5,752 bases of DNA. Origin: an uncultured Saprospiraceae bacterium (lineage in GTDB: Bacteria > Bacteroidota > Bacteroidia > Chitinophagales > Saprospiraceae). The first letter of the stretch is position 1, and each line of letters opens with the position of its first letter. Shown in pieces: positions 1 to 5,633 of the stretch. The notes under the pieces were generated by a model. That model ran no database searches, was not told where the DNA came from, and was given only the letters and a program-made list of their open reading frames with translations. The DNA lies in contig CALHBW010000124.1 of assembly GCA_937930625.1 (NCBI GenBank), forward strand, positions 1-5,752. Reading direction: 5' to 3'. The position numbers were made by a program, and so were the translations under genes.

Positions 1-1
1 A

Positions 2-337
2 TGTGCAGTAGATTGTGGGATAGTGGTCAATCCGACAGCAGCGAAAAACCAAGTTGAAGGCGGTATTATTGACGGCATCGGTCATGCGATGTACGGCGAT
101 TTTTCATTTGTCAACGGACAGCCGCAACACAATAATTTCCACCAATACCGCATGATACGCATGGGCGAAGCTCCGCAGATAGATGTACATTTTGTAAAAA
201 GTTATAATTCACCGACAGGTTTGGGCGAACCCGCGCTTCCGCCCGCAGGCGGCGCGATTGCCAATGCCATTCACGCAGCTACAGGACGGCGATTGTATAA
301 TCAACCATTTGTAAAACAGGTGGACGTTTTGGGGTAA
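2..337 (+). CDS. Molybdenum hydroxylase large subunit, C-terminal fragment (isoquinoline 1-oxidoreductase beta-like)
   Basis: The open frame runs in from the left edge without a stop and ends at TAA 335-337, so only the last 111 residues are present; the GTG at 23 is an internal valine codon, not a start. The fragment begins CAVDCGIVVNP and contains EGGIIDGIGHA, both typical of the molybdopterin-cytosine-dinucleotide-binding half of xanthine dehydrogenase-family large subunits. It then has GLGEPALPPAGGAIANAIHAATG. The Glu of GLGEP (codon 227-229) matches the invariant active-site glutamate of this family, which acts as general base in hydroxylation of the substrate. The PALPP form after it and the short tail resemble IorB-type enzymes, which pair with a small 2Fe-2S subunit. 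That partner would be expected upstream, outside the window. Family assignment is firm; the substrate (aldehyde, N-heterocycle or other) cannot be read from this piece. The C terminus looks complete. Confidence 0.88.
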   Translation, partial: CAVDCGIVVNPTAAKNQVEGGIIDGIGHAMYGDFSFVNGQPQHNNFHQYRMIRMGEAPQIDVHFVKSYNSPTGLGEPALPPAGGAIANAIHAATGRRLYNQPFVKQVDVLG

Positions 338-384
338 TTTTTGGTATGTTTAAATTTGTGATAAAAGTAGTTGGCATTTTTTTG

Positions 385-539
385 AAATGTAAAATGTAAA
401 ATATCAAATGTAAAATGTAAAAGTGCTTGTAGTACGTGTACAATATGTTTATATTTTTTAATTATTTAAATAATTAGAAATCAATAAAATAAGAAATACC
501 TCGCGTTCACTCGCGTTATACAAATTTACATTTTACATT
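385..539. repeat. Short direct and inverted repeats of the word AAATGTAAAATGTAAA
   Basis: The 16-base word AAATGTAAAATGTAAA occurs exactly at 385-400 and again at 406-421, a 21-base period. Its reverse complement (15 of 16 bases) lies at 525-539. The arms therefore enclose about 100 bases and could pair either with each other in RNA or as a cruciform. This is seen directly. Whether it is a mobile-element remnant, a terminator-like structure or simple-sequence drift is not decided by the window. Confidence 0.75.
459..476. repeat. Perfect 18-bp AT-only palindrome
   Basis: Positions 459-476 read TAATTATTTAAATAATTA, which is identical to its own reverse complement. It sits inside the loop of the flanking AAATGTAAA inverted repeat. 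Such AT palindromes can arise by chance in very AT-rich DNA, so no function is assigned. Confidence 0.6.
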
Positions 540-594
540 AATTTAATGTGAAAACAAAAGTGTCAACTACAATTCTAAACATGCCTATTTTTTT

Positions 595-685
595 GATTTT
601 TGATTTCGTGATTTTTGATTGGATTTTGCTTCGCAAAATTCTCTTAATAAAATTCGCGTAGCGAATCAATCAAAAATCAAAAATC
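595..685. repeat. Composite inverted repeat with two internal hairpins, possible bidirectional terminator
   Basis: Outer arms GATTTTTGATTG (610-621) and CAATCAAAAATC (667-678) are perfect 12-bp complements. A second overlapping pair is 595-606 with 674-685. Inside lie two perfect small hairpins: ATTTTGC-TTC-GCAAAAT (623-639) and ATTCGC-GTA-GCGAAT (652-666). The whole would fold as a stem carrying two hairpins. It ends immediately next to the marR stop codon and lies between two convergent genes, so it may stop transcription from either side. There is no long terminal T-run on either strand, so the terminator role is inference. It could also be a copy of a dispersed palindromic repeat. Confidence 0.7.
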
Positions 686-1147
686 CTAAAGTTCCTTCGC
701 TTCTGTTCTGAATTTTTCGACGGAGGAGGAGACTTGATTAATGACTTCAAAGAAAGCATTTACCTTTTCCTGTGGCACATCTTCTACAATCGCATCGTGG
801 AGTTGATAAACTGCCTTGAGGGCTACTTTTCTCATTTGTTTGCCGTGTTCGGTCGGGCAGATATAAACTTTGCGCTTATCGACTTCATCTTTTCGTCGAT
901 AAATGAGGGCTTTATCTTCCATATTTTTGAGGGTACGTGAGAGACTGTTGGGTTCCATACCCATACGGGGTGCGATTTTCGTGACGGGTGTTCCCTCATC
1001 TTCATACAGCGTCAATAAGACAAAACCCATCGAAAGGGTAAGTCCGTATCTTGCAGCTACTTCATTATATACTCGCGCTATTTCATGCCATGCAGAACGT
1101 ATCTTATGTATGGTCACTTCCTCCGCGAGTTGTATAAAATCATCCAT
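686..1147 (-). CDS. MarR-family transcriptional regulator
   Basis: A 153-residue protein of the usual MarR length. The helical N-terminal part (about 1-50) would form the dimer interface. A winged helix-turn-helix follows: TPVTKIAPRMGM as the first helix-turn (about 53-64), EPNSLSRTLKNMEDK as the recognition helix (about 65-79), then the wing RRKDEVDKRKVYICPTEHG (about 84-102). The wing contains the D-x-R pattern (Asp90, Arg92) typical of the family, and a C-terminal helical region closes the dimerisation domain. MarR proteins are DNA-binding dimers that often repress their own gene and neighbours and release DNA on binding small aromatic or lipophilic ligands or on oxidation. The protein contains one cysteine (Cys97), so a two-cysteine oxidation switch within one chain is unlikely. 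The ATG at 1147-1145 is the natural start. It converges with the oxidoreductase and diverges from the large surface protein. Its targets are unknown. Confidence 0.93.
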   Translation of the reverse strand: MDDFIQLAEEVTIHKIRSAWHEIARVYNEVAARYGLTLSMGFVLLTLYEDEGTPVTKIAPRMGMEPNSLSRTLKNMEDKALIYRRKDEVDKRKVYICPTEHGKQMRKVALKAVYQLHDAIVEDVPQEKVNAFFEVINQVSSSVEKFRTEAKEL

Positions 1148-1151
1148 GTGG

Positions 1152-1159
1152 CAAAGTTA
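1152..1159 (-). promoter_or_regulatory. Candidate -7 element (TAACTTTG) for marR
   Basis: On the minus strand the sequence TAACTTTG matches the Bacteroidota -7 consensus TAnnTTTG and lies only 4 bases before the marR ATG. A TTTG -33 box at the usual 19-21 base spacing is not visible. If used, transcription would begin at or near the start codon, giving an almost leaderless message. Only one box matches, so this is weak. Confidence 0.3.
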
Positions 1160-1161
1160 GC

Positions 1162-1194
1162 ACAAAAAAACAATGCAGTGCATAGCTTTTTTGT
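1162..1194. promoter_or_regulatory. Imperfect 33-bp palindrome, likely MarR operator
   Basis: The left arm 1162-1177 and the reverse complement of the right arm 1179-1194 agree at 14 of 16 positions around a single central base (1178). The core is ATGCA-G-TGCAT, flanked by A-run/T-run and ACA/TGT ends. It lies 14 bp upstream of the marR start and directly behind the candidate -7 element. MarR dimers bind palindromes of roughly 16-20 bp, often near their own promoter, so autoregulation is the natural reading. The palindrome is seen directly; binding is inference. Confidence 0.6.
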
Positions 1195-1288
1195 TATTTT
1201 GTAATTTGTGCGTAATTTTTTGGGTGCTTATAGATATTTTTCTAAATTTACAGTGCGAAAAAAGTATTTGTTAGGCATTCAAAAACAT

Positions 1289-1318
1289 TTCCTAACTACT
1301 TATTTCCTAACTGCTTAT
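1289..1318. repeat. Tandem 15-bp direct repeat
   Basis: TTCCTAACTACTTAT (1289-1303) is followed directly by TTCCTAACTGCTTAT (1304-1318), with one mismatch. The first unit can also pair with GTTAGG at 1270-1275 (arm CCTAAC 1291-1296). Tandem sites in a divergent promoter region can be regulator-binding sites, but nothing here identifies the factor. Confidence 0.65.
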
Positions 1319-1337
1319 CAGCCAAAATGGTAAGTAT

Positions 1338-1353
1338 TATTTAAATTTAAATA
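1338..1353. repeat. Perfect 16-bp AT-only palindrome
   Basis: TATTTAAATTTAAATA equals its own reverse complement. It lies upstream of the candidate promoter for the gene at 1505. It may be a binding site or chance in AT-rich DNA. Confidence 0.5.
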
Positions 1354-1376
1354 CCTCAATAAAAACAGAAAAAATA

Positions 1377-1409
1377 TTTCGAACCAAAGGATACTCAAAG
1401 ATAAATTTG
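1377..1409 (+). promoter_or_regulatory. Candidate Bacteroidota promoter for the surface-protein gene
   Basis: TAAATTTG at 1402-1409 is an exact match to the -7 consensus TAnnTTTG. TTTC at 1377-1380 is a one-mismatch match to the -33 box TTTG at a 21-base spacing. Transcription would then start near 1415 and give a leader of about 90 bases before the ATG at 1505. The consensus is established for Bacteroides/Flavobacterium; use here is inference. Confidence 0.4.
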
Positions 1410-1421
1410 CCAATCTTTAAA

Positions 1422-1449
1422 TACATTTCGTTCCATTTTTTGAAATGTA
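1422..1449 (+). promoter_or_regulatory. Leader hairpin upstream of the surface-protein gene
   Basis: TACATTTC (1422-1429) and GAAATGTA (1442-1449) form a perfect 8-bp stem with a 12-base loop. If the promoter at 1377-1409 is used, this hairpin would sit near the 5' end of the mRNA, where it could affect stability. Its right arm shares the wording TTTTTTGAAATGTAA with positions around 378-392, so it may instead be part of a dispersed repeat. Confidence 0.4.
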
Positions 1450-1504
1450 ATTTAATTTCCAATTTATTTTTATCCTGATTTTATTGTATTAAAATAATAA
1501 TACC

Positions 1505-4195
1505 ATGAGAAAAGTGAAACCTACTATTCAGGTTTTTTTGATTTGTCTCGCATGTTTGTTTACGTTCAATGCAATTGGACAAAAAATGACAAACAATACT
1601 GCTATTAAATCAGAAAAAGGTAACAAAACTTTTACAACTACTGATTTGAACACCTCAAGCAGCACATTCATCCCTAAAAATCAAGCTGCTACCGATGCAC
1701 AAATGCAACAAGTGCAGATTTCGGTCAATAATCAGCAACCTGCTGCCGCCGTATCAGGTTCTTCCACGACCAAAATCAATTATGATTTTCCCTCTGTACC
1801 TGCAAGTGAGAACCTTCTAAATGAAGTTAAAGGGATAGGTGGTCAAGATGCTGTAACAGCTCCACCAAATAATAATTTGACTAAAAGTGCTGTTTGTTCG
1901 GGAGTAGTTGATTACTCTGATGTAAACGTATGTAGCACCAACCTTCCGATTGGTGTAGGTATTGTTGATGGTAGTTGCAACTTTACACCTGAATCACTTG
2001 ATGCAGATGGTATATTGACCTTTTCGGGTGTAGAGATCTACCCTGTGTCCGGTGGTGTACCAAGCCCATTTCCTGCGCTTACTACATTTGAATCTGAAAC
2101 ATTAGGTTCAACTGTATGTACGTCTCCTGCCTTCCAAGTACCACCCAATACCACTTGTGAAGTTATAGAATATGATTTCATTGCAATCACTTACATTTAT
2201 ACCGGAACGATTATAGATGGCGGTGTTGAAATTATAAGCAAAACATTAGATGTGGAATGTGAGAATACGGCTAACATTAGTAATGCTATGGATGGTTTTA
2301 CTATTTTTGTTTATCCTGTACTCAGCTTAGAAATAGTAGATGACAGTCCGGTGAATGCTTGCGGTGTGGTTGAAGCACAACTGGAAACAGCAAGTGGTGA
2401 AGCTTGCACAGGTACAGTATCTGCTCCTTGTAGTACAAATGGCGAAATCTTAAGTTTTGCATTTGACTATCCTTTTGAGGGAATCGGATGTCCTGAGACT
2501 CAATTTATGACTGTTACGTCTCCTTGTTCAGGTTGCCCTTGTGCTGCCGAAGCGGACTTTGAAGATACAATGGCTTGTACTACTACCGATCCTGTCACTG
2601 TCAATACAGTGAGTTGTAACATTGATGCACCAATAGCAAACCCTGACGGAACCATGTTAGTTCCTGCCTTAGAAATCTATGAGGCTGGTGGTGCTGCTCC
2701 TGTCGCTACACTTTTCCAATGTGGAGCATTTGAGGCAAGCTTCCCTGCAAATGAAGGCTGCGATCCGGTTGCTTATAGTTACGATGTTGTATCTGTAATC
2801 CAAACGCAAGATGCAGATGGTAATGTAATCAGCAGTACAACAGATGATTGTGTAGAAACATTTACAGTCACTATTCTACCTCAACTGACCGCAGGTATCA
2901 TCGAAGATGGCACTAGTACAGCTACGTGCGGAGCACTTACTGTTGGGTTATTTGATGCCACAGGAACTTTGTGTCCGGGCAGCGAGATTACAGGTATGTG
3001 TCCGATGACCGATGGCGATGATAATGGCGGTACAGTAACCGTAGTGGTAGATAATCCTTATCCTGACTGTGGTGAAGCATCATTTACGATTACAAGCGGT
3101 CCGTGTTTGGGTTGTGATTGTGGTGGTATTGTTACTTATGATAGTCCTGCCCCTGCTTGTAGTTTAGGTGCTGATGATATACCGATTACAATTTCTATCG
3201 CTGATACCGACGCAGATGGTAATCCGGATTGTAGTGTTACACCGGAAATAGATAATGGTGATGGTACTTTGACGGTAGTAAGTTTTGATATTTATACTGC
3301 TGCCGGTGGTTTTTTGGGTTCTACATTTGAATCATCTACTTTCGGAGCATCTGCTTGTGTACCAATTGATGTTACTTTCCCTGCCAACCCAACTTGTGAA
3401 GCTCAAACTTATGACTTTGTAGTCATTACAGCAATCAATACCGTGGATATTGCATCAGGAACTATTACTGATTTTGTTGATGACCCATTATGTGCCGGAC
3501 CTGCTACATTCTCGGTCACTATCAATCCTACATTGAGTGTCCAAGTAGAGACAGCAGTAACAGATGATGGCGAATGTGATATTACTACGGCATCTTTGGT
3601 CGCAGAAGATGGCACTGTTTGTTCATCAGTAACTTCCGACGGAGCATGTAATACCAATAGTGATGTGTTTACTACTACACTTACAGACCCGTTTAGTTGT
3701 GTTGCACCGGAAGACCTGACAGTAGAAGTTCCATGTAGCGGCTGCTTTGAACCTGAAGTTACCAGTGACGGTTGTGAGTGCTTTCCAAACGGTATTGACT
3801 TAGATAATGACGGCACGAATGACTTGGCACTTGTTGAAATTACGATTACGGATAATCCGGGTCAAACAGGTGTAGATTGGACACTTGACAGCTCAGGTGG
3901 TTTATTCAATCCGGACGGTACACCTACAACGGCTATGGTCATGGATAATGGTGACGGTACATACACGCTTACAGCTTATGTTGCTGCCGATAATTCGACG
4001 CATACCGCAGTATTTACGAATACAGCAGGTGATGCTCCGCTTATCTTCAACAGCCAGCCATGTTTACCATGTCCACCACCACTCGACGAAGTACCAACTG
4101 TCGGTGAATGGGGTCTTATCATGCTTGGTTTATTGATGACCATTACAGCAGTAATTGGTATTCGTCAGCGTAGAGAAGAAGAGATTTATGCTTAA
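1505..4195 (+). CDS. Secreted cysteine-rich triple-repeat surface protein with IPTL-like C-terminal sorting signal
   Basis: This 896-residue protein starts with a Sec signal peptide (residues 1-25: basic MRKVK, hydrophobic core, AIG before Gln26). A Ser/Thr/Asn/Gln-rich segment follows to about 128. Three tandem repeats of roughly 200 residues come next (about 129-346, 347-539, 540-747). Each has an LEIY/FDIY-like strand and a PPN/PAN-x-x-C motif followed by Y-D-F/V (cysteines 218, 419, 631). Each ends in PC-x-GC (PCSGCPC 340-346, PCLGCDC 533-539, PCSGC 743-747). They carry 13, 12 and 11 cysteines and Asp/Gly loops such as DADGN and DNGDGT. A shorter fourth module (748-862) has DLDNDGTNDL and closes with PCLPCPPP. 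The tail at 863-896 is VPTVGEWG, a hydrophobic helix, RQRR and an acidic end. It resembles IPTL-CTERM signals, which are processed by exosortase H-type enzymes. No type IX secretion C-terminal domain is seen. A cell-surface, disulfide-rich adhesin or matrix role is inference; the repeat unit itself I do not recognise. A strong terminator follows, so it is probably transcribed alone. Confidence 0.9.
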   Translation: MRKVKPTIQVFLICLACLFTFNAIGQKMTNNTAIKSEKGNKTFTTTDLNTSSSTFIPKNQAATDAQMQQVQISVNNQQPAAAVSGSSTTKINYDFPSVPASENLLNEVKGIGGQDAVTAPPNNNLTKSAVCSGVVDYSDVNVCSTNLPIGVGIVDGSCNFTPESLDADGILTFSGVEIYPVSGGVPSPFPALTTFESETLGSTVCTSPAFQVPPNTTCEVIEYDFIAITYIYTGTIIDGGVEIISKTLDVECENTANISNAMDGFTIFVYPVLSLEIVDDSPVNACGVVEAQLETASGEACTGTVSAPCSTNGEILSFAFDYPFEGIGCPETQFMTVTSPCSGCPCAAEADFEDTMACTTTDPVTVNTVSCNIDAPIANPDGTMLVPALEIYEAGGAAPVATLFQCGAFEASFPANEGCDPVAYSYDVVSVIQTQDADGNVISSTTDDCVETFTVTILPQLTAGIIEDGTSTATCGALTVGLFDATGTLCPGSEITGMCPMTDGDDNGGTVTVVVDNPYPDCGEASFTITSGPCLGCDCGGIVTYDSPAPACSLGADDIPITISIADTDADGNPDCSVTPEIDNGDGTLTVVSFDIYTAAGGFLGSTFESSTFGASACVPIDVTFPANPTCEAQTYDFVVITAINTVDIASGTITDFVDDPLCAGPATFSVTINPTLSVQVETAVTDDGECDITTASLVAEDGTVCSSVTSDGACNTNSDVFTTTLTDPFSCVAPEDLTVEVPCSGCFEPEVTSDGCECFPNGIDLDNDGTNDLALVEITITDNPGQTGVDWTLDSSGGLFNPDGTPTTAMVMDNGDGTYTLTAYVAADNSTHTAVFTNTAGDAPLIFNSQPCLPCPPPLDEVPTVGEWGLIMLGLLMTITAVIGIRQRREEEIYA

Positions 4196-4240
4196 AATAC
4201 AAGACAATTAATGTTTTTCATTGATTGTAAAAAATAATAC

Positions 4241-4276
4241 AAAGGGGAAGTTCTGTATAGAACTTCCCCTTTTTTT
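4241..4276 (+). terminator. Rho-independent terminator of the surface-protein gene
   Basis: AAAGGGGAAGTTCT (4241-4254) and AGAACTTCCCCTTT (4259-4272) form a perfect 14-bp stem with a GTAT loop. The T-run spans 4270-4276. It starts 45 bp after the stop codon at 4195. Because the stem begins with an A-run it may also work weakly in reverse, but no minus-strand gene approaches it. Confidence 0.93.
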
Positions 4277-4298
4277 ATTCGGAATCATCTTTGTATTA

Positions 4299-4339
4299 GA
4301 ATTAATTTTGAATTTTGAATGAGCGAATTTTGAATTAAT
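4299..4339. repeat. Short direct repeats of GAATTTTGAAT and GAATTAAT
   Basis: GAATTTTGAAT occurs at 4310-4320 and 4325-4335. GAATTAAT occurs at 4299-4306 and 4332-4339, framing the block. The block includes TAATTTTG (4303-4310), which matches the -7 consensus TAnnTTTG and could serve the hydrolase gene, but no -33 box is seen at the proper distance. It is similar in style to the short-word repeats in the other spacers. Confidence 0.6.
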
Positions 4340-4390
4340 CTCAAAAAATAAGTACTTCGCACATTCAAAATGGATTCATTTAAAATAGAT

Positions 4391-5602
4391 ATGAAAAAGA
4401 AGATAACCGGCATGGGAATATTCCTGTGTATGTTTTTGTACTCCTGCTTTGCTCAAGATGGCGAACGGGAAGCATACATTGAGCTTTATAAACATATTGC
4501 CATTGAGGAAATGAACCGGAGTGGGATTCCTGCAAGTATAAAACTCGCACAAGGTATTCTCGAATCGGGAAATGGTATGAGTACATTAGCTGTGAAAGCC
4601 AACAATCACTTCGGTATCAAATGCGGTAGCAGATGGTCAGGTGCAACGTATTATCATGTTGATGATGACTACGACCGCAACGGTAATCTTATCAAATCGT
4701 GCTTTCGCAAATATCAATCGCCGGAAGAATCCTATAAGGCACACACCGAATTCTTGATGTCGGGTGCGCGGTATGAGTTTTTATTTAGCTACCCGAAAAC
4801 TGACTATAAAAACTGGGCGCGAGGACTAAAAAAAGCGGGTTATGCCACCAACCCGCAATACGCCAATTTGCTCATAAGAATCATTGAAGGGTCGGATCTT
4901 GCAAAGTTTGACAGAATGACGGAGGAAGTCATCGTTTATGAGCCTGAAAACCCCCAAAACCCGGATAAAGTACAATCAGTCAAGCGCAGAAAAAGTGTAA
5001 ATAATCAAGTCAAAATCATCATTGCAGCGGCAGGCGATACCTATGCCGGACTGTCAGAAATATTGGATATTCCCCGTAAAAAATTACTTAAATACAATGA
5101 TGCCAAGTCAGCACAAACCATACAACAAGGCGACTACATATACATGCAGCCCAAGCGCAAAAGATACCGCTACAAAAAAGAATTTCACATTGTAAAGAAA
5201 GACGACACCATGTACCAACTCTCCCAAAAATATGGCATCAAACTCAAACACCTCTACAAACGCAATCGCATGGAATCAAATACAGAACCCGCAGCAGGAC
5301 AACGGATTTATTTGCGTAAAAAAGCCAAAACCACGCCTAAGCTACGTCCCGCAGGTGCGCCAATCACCACACCCAAGCCTACGCGCCCCAAACCACCAAC
5401 AACACGTCCAACAGAAACAGAAACCCAACCAAGTACCCCAACACCAAGCCCAAGCCCAACTGCGACGGTTCACATTGTCAAATCCGGCGATACCTTATAC
5501 AATATTGCCAGAAAATACAATATCACAGTAGAAACCCTAAAACAACTCAATGGATTGACTTCCAACATCATCAAAATAGGACAACGCCTCAAAGTGAAGT
5601 AA
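4391..5602 (+). CDS. Secreted glucosaminidase with three LysM modules (peptidoglycan hydrolase)
   Basis: A 403-residue protein counted from the ATG at 4391. That start puts MKKK directly before the hydrophobic stretch, as in a normal signal peptide; an in-frame ATG at 4370 adds seven residues (MDSFKID) and is less likely. The signal ends LYSCFAQDG, either cut after FA (signal peptidase I) or lipidated at Cys19, though Tyr before Ser is unusual in a lipobox. Residues about 24-175 match the glucosaminidase (FlgJ-like) domain. ASIKLAQGILESGNG carries the expected catalytic Glu58, followed by NNHFGIKC, the SYKAHTEFL segment and GLKKAGYATNPQYA. The domain cleaves N-acetylglucosaminyl bonds in peptidoglycan. 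LysM modules for glycan binding follow at about 206-252 (divergent), 264-309 and 359-403 (canonical VKSGDTLYNIARKYN). The last two are separated by a Pro/Thr-rich linker at 310-358. Likely roles are cell-wall turnover or division in the periplasm. Separated from the upstream gene by a terminator, it needs its own promoter. Confidence 0.92.
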   Translation: MKKKITGMGIFLCMFLYSCFAQDGEREAYIELYKHIAIEEMNRSGIPASIKLAQGILESGNGMSTLAVKANNHFGIKCGSRWSGATYYHVDDDYDRNGNLIKSCFRKYQSPEESYKAHTEFLMSGARYEFLFSYPKTDYKNWARGLKKAGYATNPQYANLLIRIIEGSDLAKFDRMTEEVIVYEPENPQNPDKVQSVKRRKSVNNQVKIIIAAAGDTYAGLSEILDIPRKKLLKYNDAKSAQTIQQGDYIYMQPKRKRYRYKKEFHIVKKDDTMYQLSQKYGIKLKHLYKRNRMESNTEPAAGQRIYLRKKAKTTPKLRPAGAPITTPKPTRPKPPTTRPTETETQPSTPTPSPSPTATVHIVKSGDTLYNIARKYNITVETLKQLNGLTSNIIKIGQRLKVK

Positions 5603-5604
5603 AT

Positions 5605-5622
5605 GAACATATCAATATGTTC
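5605..5622 (+). other. Small hairpin just after the hydrolase stop codon
   Basis: GAACATA (5605-5611) pairs with TATGTTC (5616-5622) around a TCAA loop, starting two bases after the stop. The stem is AT-rich and no T-run follows, so it is a poor intrinsic terminator; it may protect the 3' end of the message. Confidence 0.45.
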
Positions 5623-5633
5623 GCCAAATTGAA

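Larger units (their letters stand above)
338..594. other. Gene-free AT-rich spacer between convergent genes
   Basis: No convincing coding frame is visible here. The oxidoreductase ends on the left and marR ends on the right, so no promoter for either gene is needed in this spacer. It consists largely of short repeated words (listed separately), an 18-bp palindrome, and a tandem CTCGCGTT doublet near 500-517. No T-tailed hairpin was found directly after the oxidoreductase stop. Confidence 0.6.
1148..1504. other. Divergent intergenic region between marR and the surface-protein gene
   Basis: This 357-bp AT-rich stretch has no convincing coding frame. It contains the marR control region on its left (operator-like palindrome and a minus-strand -7-like element). 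Its middle holds a 15-bp tandem repeat and an AT palindrome. Its right side holds a candidate promoter and a leader hairpin for the gene starting at 1505. These parts are listed separately. No Shine-Dalgarno sequence precedes the ATG at 1505 (AATAATAATACC), which is normal for Bacteroidota. Confidence 0.6.

Noticed and set aside
23..337. A complete small protein starting at the GTG at 23
   Set aside because: The same frame is open back to the window edge and encodes CAVDCGI, which belongs to the molybdenum hydroxylase family; the GTG is internal.
385..540. CRISPR array
   Set aside because: There are only two direct copies of a 16-base A/T word with a 5-base gap, no regular spacers and no cas genes.
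734..1160. Plus-strand open frames of 68 and 85 codons across marR
   Set aside because: They lie antisense to a clear MarR gene, have no recognisable domain, and look like by-products of its codon pattern.
3409..3816. Minus-strand open frame of 135 codons inside the surface-protein gene
   Set aside because: Its Ser/Val/Thr-rich low-complexity translation mirrors the antisense of Asp/Thr/Gly-rich repeats; the plus-strand gene explains the region.
3885..4136. Second plus-strand frame of 83 codons inside the surface-protein gene
   Set aside because: It overlaps the conserved C-terminal module in another frame and shows no domain or initiation context.
1505..4195. Type IX secretion cargo
   Set aside because: The C terminus carries a WG motif, membrane helix and basic cluster rather than the beta-sandwich sorting domain with a YPNP-like motif.
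4380..4586. Minus-strand frame of 68 codons over the start of the hydrolase gene
   Set aside because: It is antisense to a well-supported signal peptide and catalytic domain.
5232..5531. Plus-strand frame of 99 codons inside the hydrolase gene
   Set aside because: Its Gln/Pro/Asn-rich translation is a frame shift of the LysM and Pro/Thr linker coding sequence.
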